From a bacterium (GTDB taxonomy: Bacteria; Hinthialibacterota; Hinthialibacteria; Hinthialibacterales; Hinthialibacteraceae): DNA of 64,000 nucleotides. A program made the translations under genes and the position numbers. The DNA lies in the NCBI GenBank assembly GCA_016125385.1, contig WGLV01000055.1, positions 36,695-100,694 on the forward strand, read 5' to 3'. Under the pieces are notes generated by a model. That model worked only from the letters and a program-made list of their open reading frames with translations, was not told the origin of the DNA and searched no databases. The first letter of the stretch is position 1; the number at the start of each line of letters is the position of its first letter. Positions 39,041 to 50,456 of the stretch are shown here, one piece after another.

Positions 39041-41449
39041 ATGGCGAACCAAAGCAACGAATTAATAACGCCGTCTCCAAAATCTCGCGCCCGCTGGACG
39101 CGGCGTGCCTTTCTTCTCTTTCTCGGCGCGGCTGTCGCTTACCTGATCATGCGGCCCAAACGGCCTCCGATGATGCAATCGAAAAAGCGATTCATCATTC
39201 TTGGTTTCGATGGCGCCGAGCCCAAACTGATCGAGAAATACTGGGATGAATTACCCAACCTGCAAGCGCTGGCGAAACAGGGGACCTGGTCTCGCCTGAA
39301 AAGCACCTCCCCGCCCGAATCGCCGGTCGCCTGGTCATCTTTCGCCATCGGCGCCAATCCGGGCAAGCATGGCGTGTATGATTTTCTGCGGCGCCCATCG
39401 GGATCGTACATCCCCACCGAAGAATCGTTCGTCGGGCGTCAGTTGCCGCGATTTATTTTCGACAGCATCCCGATCCGGATGCCTAAGGCGATTAACCAGC
39501 GCGGGGGCGTGGCTTTCTGGGACGTATTGAGCGATCACGGACTGCCCACCACGTTGCTGGAAGTGCCCTGCACGTTTCCACCGCCCCGATTGAACTATGG
39601 ACACACGCTTTCCGGATTGGGCGTCCCCGACGCGCGCGGCATGCAGGCGACATTTCATCACTTTATTCATGAGCCGGATGACGACGCCGCATCGTTGCAG
39701 GAAACCACGTTCGGAGGCAAAGTCGAGCGGCTGAAAAAAGTGAGCGATACGTTCGTGGGCGAAATCTGGGGGCCATACGATCCCATTATTACCCAGCATA
39801 AAAACGACAAAGAGAAGGAGCTACTACTCGCCGGGCTGGAGTGGACGGAATGGAACGCTCACCTGATCTCCATGCAGGGCGGCGGCGACGCCCAACCCTC
39901 CAGCATGGAGGCCACGCGCGAGTTTTTCGGCAAGCATGTCATCCAGCCATTCTCGTTGTTTACTTACCTTCGTGACGACGATTTGCGCCCACGCATCGAC
40001 GCGCTGAGAGGCTTTTTTGAAGCGGGGCGCCCGTTCGTCAAGCAATCCGGCGCGACCGCGCCGGAAGCGCGTCAGGCCATTGACGATGCGCTCAAGAAAT
40101 GGCGGTCTCTCGACAGCGAAATCGACGGACTCAGCAAACCGATCAAGGTTCCGGTGCGAATTAAAGCCACCGGCGGCGGTGCGGAAATCAGCGCGGGCGG
40201 GCAGACGCAAACCGTTGCGCTGAACGAGTGGAGCGACTGGTTTTCTATTACTTTCGAAATTACATCGTTGATCGCCGTACACGCCATTTGCCGATTCATC
40301 CCTCTCGAACTGGGCGAGCGCATCAGCGTGTTCATGACTTCGCCCGACATCGATCCACGCAAGCCCCCCGTTCCCATCTCTCATCCCGGCGGCTTTTCGA
40401 AGCAACTGGTCGACTGGACGGGCGCGTTGTTCAAGACGCGCGGATGGGCGGCGGAAACCCACGGACTCAAGGACGGGCATCTCTCCGAAGAAGGATTCGT
40501 CAGCGACCTGCTCGATCTGATGGCCATGCGCGAGAAAAAGACCTTCGAAACCTTCCGGCGAACTCGGAACAACGTGTTTGTTTCCGTCTTCTCCGAAACC
40601 GACCGGGTCAGCCATATGTATATGCGATACGAAGATGAGGGACATCCGCTGTACAACGCCGAGGAAGCGGCGAAATACGGCGGAGCGGTGAAAACCATCT
40701 GGAAACGCATGGACGCCATCGTGGGCCGCATGATGAAAGAGATTGAGGAGGACCCCGATGCGGTGCTGATCGTCATGTCGGATCATGGCTTTCAAAGCTG
40801 GCGCTATCAGGTCAACCTCAACACCTGGCTTTGGAAAAACGGGTATATCACATTAAAGGGCGAGTCGCCTCTGGATGGCGACATGAAGCTGGAAGACCTG
40901 TTGAAGAAAGACGCGAACTCGTTTTTCCATGCGGTGGATTGGGCGAAAACCAAAGCCTACGCGCTGGGGCTCGGACAGGTGTACATCAACCTGAAGGGGC
41001 GCGAACCCATCGGTTCAGTCGATGCAGCCGATTACGACGCATTATGCCGCGAAATCTGTGACGGGCTGCTTGCTCTGCGCGATGAACGGCCCGGGCGTAA
41101 CGGCGTCAACGCGATCACCACCGCTCAGACACGCGGCGAAATCTGGTCAGGTGAATACGCCGATGACGAACACGACTGTCCCGACATTCAGGTCGGCTTT
41201 AATGAGCACTACCGAGTTTCGTGGCAAACCTGCCTGGGTGGTTTTTCGGCGGAAATCATCGAGGACAACCTTGAAAAATGGAGCGGCGACCATTGCAGTT
41301 TCGCCTCCGAGCATGTTCCCGGAGTGTTTTTCTGTAACCGGCAGATCACGATTGACTCGCCCGCCATCTTCGATATGGCGCCAACGGTATTGAAATATTT
41401 CAACTTGCCGGTTCCATCCGCGATGGAGGGCCGAAATCTTTTCTCGTAA
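39041..41449 (+). CDS. Alkaline phosphatase superfamily (type I phosphodiesterase/nucleotide pyrophosphatase-like), membrane-anchored
   Basis: FIILGFDGAEPKLIEKYWDELPNLQALAKQGTWSRLKSTSPPESPVAWSSFAIGANPGKHGVYDF; VIVMSDHGFQSW; N-terminal TM. Confidence 0.87.
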   Translation: MANQSNELITPSPKSRARWTRRAFLLFLGAAVAYLIMRPKRPPMMQSKKRFIILGFDGAEPKLIEKYWDELPNLQALAKQGTWSRLKSTSPPESPVAWSSFAIGANPGKHGVYDFLRRPSGSYIPTEESFVGRQLPRFIFDSIPIRMPKAINQRGGVAFWDVLSDHGLPTTLLEVPCTFPPPRLNYGHTLSGLGVPDARGMQATFHHFIHEPDDDAASLQETTFGGKVERLKKVSDTFVGEIWGPYDPIITQHKNDKEKELLLAGLEWTEWNAHLISMQGGGDAQPSSMEATREFFGKHVIQPFSLFTYLRDDDLRPRIDALRGFFEAGRPFVKQSGATAPEARQAIDDALKKWRSLDSEIDGLSKPIKVPVRIKATGGGAEISAGGQTQTVALNEWSDWFSITFEITSLIAVHAICRFIPLELGERISVFMTSPDIDPRKPPVPISHPGGFSKQLVDWTGALFKTRGWAAETHGLKDGHLSEEGFVSDLLDLMAMREKKTFETFRRTRNNVFVSVFSETDRVSHMYMRYEDEGHPLYNAEEAAKYGGAVKTIWKRMDAIVGRMMKEIEEDPDAVLIVMSDHGFQSWRYQVNLNTWLWKNGYITLKGESPLDGDMKLEDLLKKDANSFFHAVDWAKTKAYALGLGQVYINLKGREPIGSVDAADYDALCREICDGLLALRDERPGRNGVNAITTAQTRGEIWSGEYADDEHDCPDIQVGFNEHYRVSWQTCLGGFSAEIIEDNLEKWSGDHCSFASEHVPGVFFCNRQITIDSPAIFDMAPTVLKYFNLPVPSAMEGRNLFS

Positions 41450-41529
41450 AAGACGAGTGAGCCGCTCATTGAGACGAACCCTCTCCAAGGCTACAATACT
41501 GTGTTTGTAACCATTATTTCTCATTGAAT

Positions 41530-41561
41530 CCATGCGCCACGAAGAGATTGATGGCGCATGG
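41530..41561. terminator. Hairpin between phosphodiesterase gene and purA (weak T tract)
   Basis: CCATGCGCCA-cgaagagattga-TGGCGCATGG followed by gttttg. Confidence 0.55.
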
Positions 41562-41685
41562 GTTTTGTCTGGGCGCCGTTAATTATTCGATCCGTTCGCA
41601 AACCGCTATCCGCTTCAGATTTTGATGACGGAGCGTAAACGTGCGCGGGAATAAGCGACGCACCGCCGAATGATCTCATTTTTGA

Positions 41686-43005
<1,320 letters not shown>

Positions 43006-43010
43006 GACCC

Positions 43011-43043
43011 GAGAGCCTTCGAAATTCGAAGGCTCTTTTTTTT
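43011..43043 (+). terminator. Rho-independent terminator after purA
   Basis: GAGAGCCTTCGAA-att-TTCGAAGGCTCTTTTTTTT (overlapping palindrome) with long T tract. Confidence 0.88.
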
Positions 43044-43220
43044 ATTGGAATGTTACACCAAATGTAACTATACTCTACAATAAACTTATGGCGTTTCCCG
43101 TCGACAATAGATGGTAAGCGATTTGCTTCTGATACCAATCGATACGATCTCATCGGTTTTTCACAAAAGCCGGGATGAGAGCGGCGTTTATCTGTGGAAC
43201 AATCAGGATCAAACTAACCG

Positions 43221-46200
43221 GTGCGAGGCAAGTACGTGAAACGGTTTTTCTTTACCCCGATCATTCCAGCGATAGGAACCCTGCTGGTCAGTCTGTTATC
43301 GGCGGCGCCCGTCTCCGCTTCTCCGTTCGGCGTTTTCGAATCCGCGAGGCTGGCGGCTGCGGCGCAGATCAACCAGGCGACGATTGAAACGCTGGCGGGA
43401 ACCGGAGTCGCTGGATATAACGGTGACGAGATTGAGGCAAGTTTTGCCCGGTTGAATTTTCCCCAGGATGTCGCGGTTCAACCGAACGGCGGAATTCTGA
43501 TCGCCGATATCAACAACCATCGCGTCCGGCGAATCGATCCGAATACACGTCGCATCACGACCTTCGCGGGGACGGGAGAAAACGCTTCGACCGGCAATCT
43601 GTTGTACGCCACTGAGGCCGCTGTCGCCTCTCCACGCGGTCTGGCGGTGGATTCATTTGGAAACGTGTACATCGCCACCCTCCACCAGATTCGCGCGGTA
43701 CGGCCCGATGGCATCATCGATCTGTACGCGGGATCGGTGGAAGGCGATAACGCAGACGGCGTTCCGGCGAGGGAAGCAAAATTCCGTACATTGGGGGGCA
43801 TGGCGGTCGACATCGACGGCGGCGTAATCGTCGCCGATATTCTCAATCATAAAATCCGTAAAATCCGCCCCGACGGCATCGTGGTTACGCTGGCGGGCAC
43901 AGGACTGCAAGGCAGCAGCGGTGACGGCGGCCCCGCCACATTAGCCACGCTGAATACTCCGGTCGACGTGGCGGTTCACCCGTCCGGCGACATCTACATC
44001 GCCGAGAGACTGGGTAACAGCATTCGAGTCATCCGCGATGGAATCATCTACACCGCCTATTCGAAAAATCTCGATTCCACGTTTTCAGGCCCGCGCGCGC
44101 TGACGATTTTTAACGGCGCTTATCTGTATTTTTCTTCAGACGATCAACGCCTCAGGCGGCGTAATCTCTATAACGGCTTTGCTGAAAATGTGGCGGGAAC
44201 CGGGCAGGCAGGCAACTCGGGCGATGGAGGCCCCGCGATCTCGGCGCAATTAAGCGGGCCGGTAGGCATCGCCGCCGACGCAAACGGACGCATCCTCATC
44301 GCGGATTCGTCGAACAATGCTCTGCGTCGCGTGGACATCCCCCGCGAAGACATCCCCGCAACGCCGACGCCGGGGCCGACGGCGATCCCCACGACAACGC
44401 CCACGCCAACACCGACGATCTTCCCTACCCGAACGCCTCGGCCTCGTACGCCGACGCCAACCCAGACGCGGATACCAACGTTCACGCCGACCGCGACGCC
44501 GACCCCCTATCCGGAAGGACAACTGGCTCCTGACATTCCCGGCGGCATCTCACCGCAACCGAATTACGTCTTTTTCACCAATGAAACCAGCGTCAACGTT
44601 CCGTTTGCGCCTTCCACCGGCAAGTCGAAGATCATGCTGTCGTCGAGCCCGGATGGAACGGGCGGAATCCTGACGCGCGACACCATCGGCCTCACGGTCA
44701 CGCAATCGTCCGGCGTTGTAAAAAGTACAACGATCACGTTTTCGGATATCTCGACGCCGAAAGTCGCGCAAGATATCTCATCGCTGTTTGGCGAAGGACG
44801 GCACAAGGTTTCCGTCCGCCTGATCGATTCGAAGGGCGCCGGATATTCAAGTTTCGCTCTGTATGTCGTGGTGTTCACGTCGCCGGTGTTGTCCGACATT
44901 CCCGATATCCGGGTACTGACTGGCGAAAACGTGGACAAGGTGATCGATCTTGATGCGTTCATTTACGATCAGGACACGCCGGTTGAAGACATCATCTGGT
45001 CGGTGACTTCAACCGATCCGGAAAATCCGAAACTGTTGCGAGGGGCGGATAACACTATCAGCGTGGAGTCCTCATCGAGGCCCCGTGAGAAAAGTTATCT
45101 CGTATCCGCATCGGACGGTATCTTTACCGTTTCGGAAACAGTCAAAGTAAAAGCGTCGAGTTTCCGAGTAACCGATTTCATTCTGCCCGACGCGCCCATC
45201 CTGCAGGATTTCGCTTACACATCCGCGTATTCGCTGCATTATTTCACTGAGCCGCCGGGCGTGAACATCGCAGACGTCCCGTTCCAGGCGACGTTTACGG
45301 CGGGTCAGGGTCTGAAAGCCGCGCACGCCGCGCATGGCGAGTTGTTCCTGATTCCCGATTTTCCGGGCGAGAAGATCAACAAACCGATGACGGTATCGTT
45401 CGTGGGCAAACGAGTCAGCAACCCCGACGATTATGACGGTGCGATCCTGCACACATCATCCATCATTCCGCCAAAGGGCCGCGTGGGTATTCGCCATTAC
45501 AATTTCAACGCGGACAATCTGTCTCAAACCGGATGGATCAATACATCGCCCGCCGCGAACGCCGGCGACGCGTTTATCGGTCCGATTCCATCGGAACCGC
45601 TGCCCGACATTACGGATGGCTGGGGGCTTAACGTCCTGATCGATCCGGGCGAAACGGTCACGCTGATTTCAGAACCGATACCCCTGCCTGAAGGCCCCGC
45701 GACAATCTCCACCTGGTTCGCGGTGGAAAAACTGGGACCCAACAAAGACGACAAACCCACCGTTATGCTGGCGCTGGCGGAAAACAGTTCAAACCTTTCG
45801 CTGACGTCAGTCACCCGGGGCGAGATCATTGGCGACAGCGTCTATCAATACCTGCACACATCATACGACGTGCTGGGCCCGGGCGTACGAGCGTTGTTGC
45901 AGATAACCGGAACGCAACAAAGCGGCCGTGCCGAAGTCTACATTGATAACCTTCGAGTTTATCCCATGGAGAGGGACGTTGACTACGCTCTCGGCGACAC
46001 GCGCGTTCCAGTACACTTCGATGGCTCATTTGAGTCGGTATTACGTGGATTGGGTATTCTGGTGCATACCAACGACACGGTCACTTTCGGCGGCTCCGCC
46101 TACCTGACGAAAAAAACCAACCGTACGATTCATCCAGGTGGTCTCAATCAGTCTCTGGTGTTATCGCTTGACGAACCGACTGCCGCCCTGCAGGTTGAGA

Positions 46201-46577
46201 TCGGCCCTAATCCCATCGATCCCTCGTTTTATCCGCGCGCGCTGACCACGAGCGTACACGTGCAAAAAATGGTTGACGGCGGAGGATTCTTTGCGCTGGG
46301 GCTGCAAAATTACGACCAGCTCGCGGTAACGTTTATCTCCAACGACCGTATTCCCTCAACGGGCTGGCGCGAAGTTTCGGCGACAGGAGTATTCAGCCGT
46401 CCAGGTCCGGTCGAGCCAACCATCATCCTGCAGAATCAGAACGTGGAAGGAGCCATACCCGGCGTCATTCTGGATGGCGCCATACTGGCCGTGGATGACA
46501 TCGAACTGGAGGCGTTTCAGGATTCGAAATATTTATGGGACAGCAAGCAGTTGCCGAAAAACGTGACGGGGCAGTAA
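43221..46577 (+). CDS. Secreted NHL-repeat beta-propeller protein with Pro/Thr-rich linker
   Basis: Repeated NHL units (NFPQDVAVQPNGGILIADINNHRVRRID; SGPVGIAADANGRILIADSSNNALRRV); signal peptide; PT-rich linker. Confidence 0.87.
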   Translation: MRGKYVKRFFFTPIIPAIGTLLVSLLSAAPVSASPFGVFESARLAAAAQINQATIETLAGTGVAGYNGDEIEASFARLNFPQDVAVQPNGGILIADINNHRVRRIDPNTRRITTFAGTGENASTGNLLYATEAAVASPRGLAVDSFGNVYIATLHQIRAVRPDGIIDLYAGSVEGDNADGVPAREAKFRTLGGMAVDIDGGVIVADILNHKIRKIRPDGIVVTLAGTGLQGSSGDGGPATLATLNTPVDVAVHPSGDIYIAERLGNSIRVIRDGIIYTAYSKNLDSTFSGPRALTIFNGAYLYFSSDDQRLRRRNLYNGFAENVAGTGQAGNSGDGGPAISAQLSGPVGIAADANGRILIADSSNNALRRVDIPREDIPATPTPGPTAIPTTTPTPTPTIFPTRTPRPRTPTPTQTRIPTFTPTATPTPYPEGQLAPDIPGGISPQPNYVFFTNETSVNVPFAPSTGKSKIMLSSSPDGTGGILTRDTIGLTVTQSSGVVKSTTITFSDISTPKVAQDISSLFGEGRHKVSVRLIDSKGAGYSSFALYVVVFTSPVLSDIPDIRVLTGENVDKVIDLDAFIYDQDTPVEDIIWSVTSTDPENPKLLRGADNTISVESSSRPREKSYLVSASDGIFTVSETVKVKASSFRVTDFILPDAPILQDFAYTSAYSLHYFTEPPGVNIADVPFQATFTAGQGLKAAHAAHGELFLIPDFPGEKINKPMTVSFVGKRVSNPDDYDGAILHTSSIIPPKGRVGIRHYNFNADNLSQTGWINTSPAANAGDAFIGPIPSEPLPDITDGWGLNVLIDPGETVTLISEPIPLPEGPATISTWFAVEKLGPNKDDKPTVMLALAENSSNLSLTSVTRGEIIGDSVYQYLHTSYDVLGPGVRALLQITGTQQSGRAEVYIDNLRVYPMERDVDYALGDTRVPVHFDGSFESVLRGLGILVHTNDTVTFGGSAYLTKKTNRTIHPGGLNQSLVLSLDEPTAALQVEIGPNPIDPSFYPRALTTSVHVQKMVDGGGFFALGLQNYDQLAVTFISNDRIPSTGWREVSATGVFSRPGPVEPTIILQNQNVEGAIPGVILDGAILAVDDIELEAFQDSKYLWDSKQLPKNVTGQ
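44350..44515 (+). repeat. Low-complexity Pro/Thr-rich coding repeat (TPTP linker)
   Basis: TPTPGPTAIPTTTPTPTPTIFPTRTPRPRTPTPTQTRIPTFTPTATPTPYPEG. Confidence 0.9.
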
Positions 46578-46578
46578 C

Positions 46579-47022
46579 TCAATCTTCGGCGCCGGATTCG
46601 GTTTGGAGTTTTTTCACGAGAGTGAGGCAATTGCGGTCGTTCTTGCGGTCGTAGTGCATTTCATCCATAAATTTCTGCATGATAAAGCGGCCCAGCCCGC
46701 CGACTTTCCGTTTACAGATATCGGCGCTCAGATCGGGATGAGTAGGCTTGGTCTGGTCGAACGGTAATCCTTCATCCTCAATGACAATCACGAACTGGTC
46801 GCCTTTGAGACGCCAGCGAATCCAGATTTTCCCGTCCTTACGGCCTTTGTATCCATAACAGGCGATGTTGGTGCAGGCCTCGTCAACGGCGGTCTCGAGT
46901 TTCCAGAGATTTCCATCCGCCATCCCCATGTCTTTGGCGGCCTGACAGACCATTCCACAGATCGAGGGAAGTTCCTCGATAGAGGCGGTGAAAACGGCGT
47001 TATGTTCGCTCTTAATCGGCAT
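46579..47022 (-). CDS. ATP-binding protein, RsbW/SpoIIAB-like anti-sigma/serine kinase (HATPase_c_2)
   Basis: KLETAVDEACTNIACYGYKGRKDGKIWIRW (N box), VIVIEDEGLPFDQTKP (G1), VGGLGRFIMQKFMDEMHYDR (G2). Confidence 0.88.
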   Translation of the reverse strand: MPIKSEHNAVFTASIEELPSICGMVCQAAKDMGMADGNLWKLETAVDEACTNIACYGYKGRKDGKIWIRWRLKGDQFVIVIEDEGLPFDQTKPTHPDLSADICKRKVGGLGRFIMQKFMDEMHYDRKNDRNCLTLVKKLQTESGAED

Positions 47023-47284
47023 ATTCAAAACAGACGGGATTCTCCCATTCAGATTCACCCCCCAATTCGCTCCTGACTGGAATTTTATCACAAGCGCCTC
47101 TAACTGCAAACCAAGCAACTACGATATTGCTGAAATGCTCGGAACATGTTGAGGGCATTACACATCGAAGCGAATTTCCGTATAGTGGCCGCAAGCGGGA
47201 GAACAGGTCAATCTTAACGGATTACTCGTTTCTCTAATTGCACCCGCTCTATGTAACTGATTATCACATTATTGAGGAGACGCC

Positions 47285-48655
47285 ATGCAGCCCGAGTTTT
47301 ATCGCCCCGCGGATCCCCACCACACCATCGTCGACAGTCTACGCGATTCGCTGCGTTTTACGACGCGCCATTGCCTGACCACATACCGGGGCAACCTGTG
47401 CGCGACTTCCACTTTCGTCGATCCCAATGCCCAGCCCGCTCACTGGCATGAATTCGGCGACATTGAAGGCGTTGGCTGGGCGGCGAACGCCGTGGGTGGA
47501 GCGCTACTCATCCTGAAATACGCGAAATTCTTCAACGATGCTCGCATGAGCGCGATCGGACGTTCAATTTTGTTTCATGCGCTGGAGGGTGGTTTTTTTC
47601 ATAACGACGGGCGCGTAACGCCCTATCGTGAGATATCGACAGATAAGCGATATCTGAATTACATGACCGACGCAAGGTCGGAATTCTGGTTTTGTCCGGG
47701 TTCAATCGCTCACATTTGTCTTCAGCTGATATGGGCTTCCGATGAAGTAGAGAATCCCTTGAGAGACCGGTTGCGCGAGACAGCGATGCAGACGGCGGAT
47801 TACTTATGGAAACACCACGCGACCACCAGCAATGGCTGGTATCCAAGGCGATGCAAACCCGATGGCAGCCCAACTCATCTGAACTGTTACGGAGACCCCG
47901 ACCGGCAGTATGAAAACAGCGGAGACGGCGTCTATCTGCTCTGGCTCTGGGCGGAACTGACCCGGCGGGGATGGCGCGACCGGGAAAAGGAAGTGCGCCG
48001 AGCGTGCGCCGTGTTTCGCGATATCGGCGGCGCATTCGGCAGCATCAACCACGACACCTATGACGATCATGAAAACGCCGCGTACAGCGTGGCGTTCCGG
48101 TGTTTACGCCGCGCCGCCAGCCTGTTGCGCGACCCAGCGCTGTATGAATGGGCTGTTTCGAACTGCCTGCACGGTCTGGAACGATTTGAGATGACCGAAG
48201 ACCGCAACGGCGTTGAAACGCGCGGACTGCTCTACATGGAAGACAGCTGGGACTGCGCCTATCTGTGGGAAAACGCCGAAGCGGCGCTTGCGTATTTTGA
48301 AGCCGCATTATCCACCCGATTGAGATCGTACGAAATGAAAGGGCTCACGATTTTACGAGCCGCCGCCCGCCATCACTACGGCGAACTGGGCTTTCTCAGC
48401 GAAGGGATTGATTGGAACAATCACAACGGGCAATATCGGAATGTAAACGGCGTCAACATTCCCATCCACGTCAACGAAGCCGTGTACGGCGCGGTGAATT
48501 ATACGCAACCATTTCTGAATAACATGTACATCGCCGCACCGACTCTGTTTTACCTCGAACGACTCGCCTCCCGGCGCGAGACGGGGAATGGATCGGAGTT
48601 GCTTGACTGCGAAGAGAATCCATTGGTTATAATGTCGGAGTTTCAGTCTATCTAA
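47285..48655 (+). CDS. Hypothetical (alpha/alpha)6-barrel-like protein (six-hairpin-glycosidase-like)
   Basis: Helical repeat composition with aromatic/acidic motifs (YLWKHHATTSNGWYPRRCKPDG; QYENSGDGVYLLWLWAEL; EDSWDCAYLWENAEAALAYFEAAL); family not recognised. Confidence 0.5.
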   Translation: MQPEFYRPADPHHTIVDSLRDSLRFTTRHCLTTYRGNLCATSTFVDPNAQPAHWHEFGDIEGVGWAANAVGGALLILKYAKFFNDARMSAIGRSILFHALEGGFFHNDGRVTPYREISTDKRYLNYMTDARSEFWFCPGSIAHICLQLIWASDEVENPLRDRLRETAMQTADYLWKHHATTSNGWYPRRCKPDGSPTHLNCYGDPDRQYENSGDGVYLLWLWAELTRRGWRDREKEVRRACAVFRDIGGAFGSINHDTYDDHENAAYSVAFRCLRRAASLLRDPALYEWAVSNCLHGLERFEMTEDRNGVETRGLLYMEDSWDCAYLWENAEAALAYFEAALSTRLRSYEMKGLTILRAAARHHYGELGFLSEGIDWNNHNGQYRNVNGVNIPIHVNEAVYGAVNYTQPFLNNMYIAAPTLFYLERLASRRETGNGSELLDCEENPLVIMSEFQSI

Positions 48656-48675
48656 ACGAATGCGGGGATAAAACG

Positions 48676-49539
48676 ATGAAAAGTTTTCACTTTGTTCTGG
48701 CGGCCGCCGCTACGGCGTGCCTCTTTTGTCTATCCAGTCAGGCGAGCGGAGTGTATTGCCGCTACGAACATTTCGGCGCGCATTACGGCCAGGTGGATGG
48801 AAACGAAATCATCCAGCTCAGCGCGGCGCCGTGGGCGGGTGGCGAGCCCACCGGAGTGCGGGTTCCCGTATCAGACGTACGACTGTTGCACCCCAGCGAA
48901 CCGCAAAAAATATTCGGTATCTCGGGCAGTTTTCAAGAAGCCTGGAAGGGTAAGGGCGCCCCATGGAACACGATCCGCTGGTTTTTAAAACCACCGACAT
49001 CCGCCGCCTCTCCCAATGAGGTCATCGTCTTGCCCGATTCGCTCGACGAAGCGCTGGTTGAAGTCGAAGTAGTCATCGTTATCGGCAAGCGAGTGAAAAA
49101 CGCCTCGCCGGATGAAGCCAGAGACGCCATCTTCGGCTATACCGCCGGGAATGATATGGTGGGCTCAGCGACCTCCTATCACACCAATAATGGCGAATCG
49201 GAAGAGCAGGTCGAAACGCTGCTCGGCCCCGGCCTTAAGGTGGGCGATGGATTTTCGCCCTTCGGCCCGTACATCTATACCGATCTCGATACCAGCAATC
49301 TGGCGCGCACGTTGACGGTGCAATCGCCCAATGGGAACAAGCTGGTTCATCAGGACAACACCAAAACGATGGCGTACTCCATGCAGAAAATCGTCAGCGA
49401 CCTCTCGCGCGTCTGCTCGCTTGAACCAGGCGACATCATTTTCTCTGGCGCGACCAACGCCCTGCCCGCTCACACTGGAGACCGGGTCACGCTCAACATC
49501 GATGGCCTCGCGCCGCTGACGAACACAATATCCAAGTAG
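48676..49539 (+). CDS. Fumarylacetoacetate hydrolase family protein with N-terminal signal peptide
   Basis: FAH core: VEVEVVIVIGKRVKNASPDEARDAIFGYTAGNDMV; GPGLKVGDGFSPFGPYI; MQKIVSDLSRVCSLEPGDIIFSGA; MKSFHFVLAAAATACLFCLSSQAS. Confidence 0.87.
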   Translation: MKSFHFVLAAAATACLFCLSSQASGVYCRYEHFGAHYGQVDGNEIIQLSAAPWAGGEPTGVRVPVSDVRLLHPSEPQKIFGISGSFQEAWKGKGAPWNTIRWFLKPPTSAASPNEVIVLPDSLDEALVEVEVVIVIGKRVKNASPDEARDAIFGYTAGNDMVGSATSYHTNNGESEEQVETLLGPGLKVGDGFSPFGPYIYTDLDTSNLARTLTVQSPNGNKLVHQDNTKTMAYSMQKIVSDLSRVCSLEPGDIIFSGATNALPAHTGDRVTLNIDGLAPLTNTISK

Positions 49540-49548
49540 GAGAATCTC

Positions 49549-50427
49549 ATGGCGTTCATCACCACAACCAGCAACCGCCGCACGATTTTGAAGCAATTGA
49601 TGTTCGGTGCGGCGGCCCTTACGTTGGCGCGTCCGGCGTTCTCTCAGGATTCAACCCGCTGGGCGTGGCTGTCAGACACTCACGTTCCCCAGGACCCCAC
49701 GAATGAATATCGAGGATTCAAACCGTACGACAATATCCAGACCGTGGTGGCGGATATTCTGAAATACAAACCGGAAGGCGCCATGATCTCGGGCGATCTC
49801 GCCCGGCTGGAAGGTTTTCCGGAAGATTACGCCGCGTTCAGAAAACACGTTGAAGCCATGATGGACGCGATGCCGGTCTGCATGGGACTGGGCAATCACG
49901 ACCACCGCGCCAACTTCATCGCCGCGATGAAAGACCGCATCGTGAACGAACAAAGCGTGCCCGGTAAGCATGTGGTGGTCGTCGATACCGGTCCGGCGCG
50001 CATGATTATGCTCGATTCACTGATGTTCACCAACAAGACCCCCGGCCTGTTGGGCAAGGCTCAACGCACCTGGCTGGAGGACTACCTGCGGCCGAGCGGC
50101 GACAAACCGGTCATTCTGTTTGTGCATCACACCTTGGGAGACGGCGACGGCGAACTGCTTGATTCGGAACTCTTTCTGCGATCCGTCAGTCGGATCCCGT
50201 CAGTAAAAGCGGTCGTATACGGCCACTCGCACGTATACCGCTTTGACACGCTGAACGGCGTTCATCTCATCAATATTCCCGCCGTCGGCTACAATTTCCG
50301 TGATCAGGATCCGGTTGGATGGATTGAGGCTTCGGTCACAAGACATGGCGCCGACCTGACGCTGCACGCCATCGCGGGCGCGAAAGACGGCGATGGCAAG
50401 ACGACATCGCTTGAGTGGCGGGCCTGA
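49549..50427 (+). CDS. Calcineurin-like metallophosphoesterase, exported
   Basis: WLSDTHVPQ, MISGDLARLEGFPEDY, MGLGNHDHR, FVHHTLGDGDG, VVYGHSHVYRFD. Confidence 0.88.
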   Translation: MAFITTTSNRRTILKQLMFGAAALTLARPAFSQDSTRWAWLSDTHVPQDPTNEYRGFKPYDNIQTVVADILKYKPEGAMISGDLARLEGFPEDYAAFRKHVEAMMDAMPVCMGLGNHDHRANFIAAMKDRIVNEQSVPGKHVVVVDTGPARMIMLDSLMFTNKTPGLLGKAQRTWLEDYLRPSGDKPVILFVHHTLGDGDGELLDSELFLRSVSRIPSVKAVVYGHSHVYRFDTLNGVHLINIPAVGYNFRDQDPVGWIEASVTRHGADLTLHAIAGAKDGDGKTTSLEWRA

Positions 50428-50456
50428 CGCTTCAGCCGCTCGAAAAAAGGAACGAC

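Noticed and set aside
39824-40795. 323-aa minus-strand ORF inside the phosphodiesterase gene
   Set aside because: Antisense to a well-supported alkaline phosphatase superfamily CDS; high-GC shadow ORF.
44350-44515. Possible CRISPR-like or tandem DNA repeat array
   Set aside because: Irregular short units within an open frame encoding a TP-rich linker; no spacer/repeat periodicity.
44250-44522. Arg-rich ORF over the PT linker (RRRGRRERW...)
   Set aside because: Artefact of the repetitive ACGCC-type DNA read in another frame.
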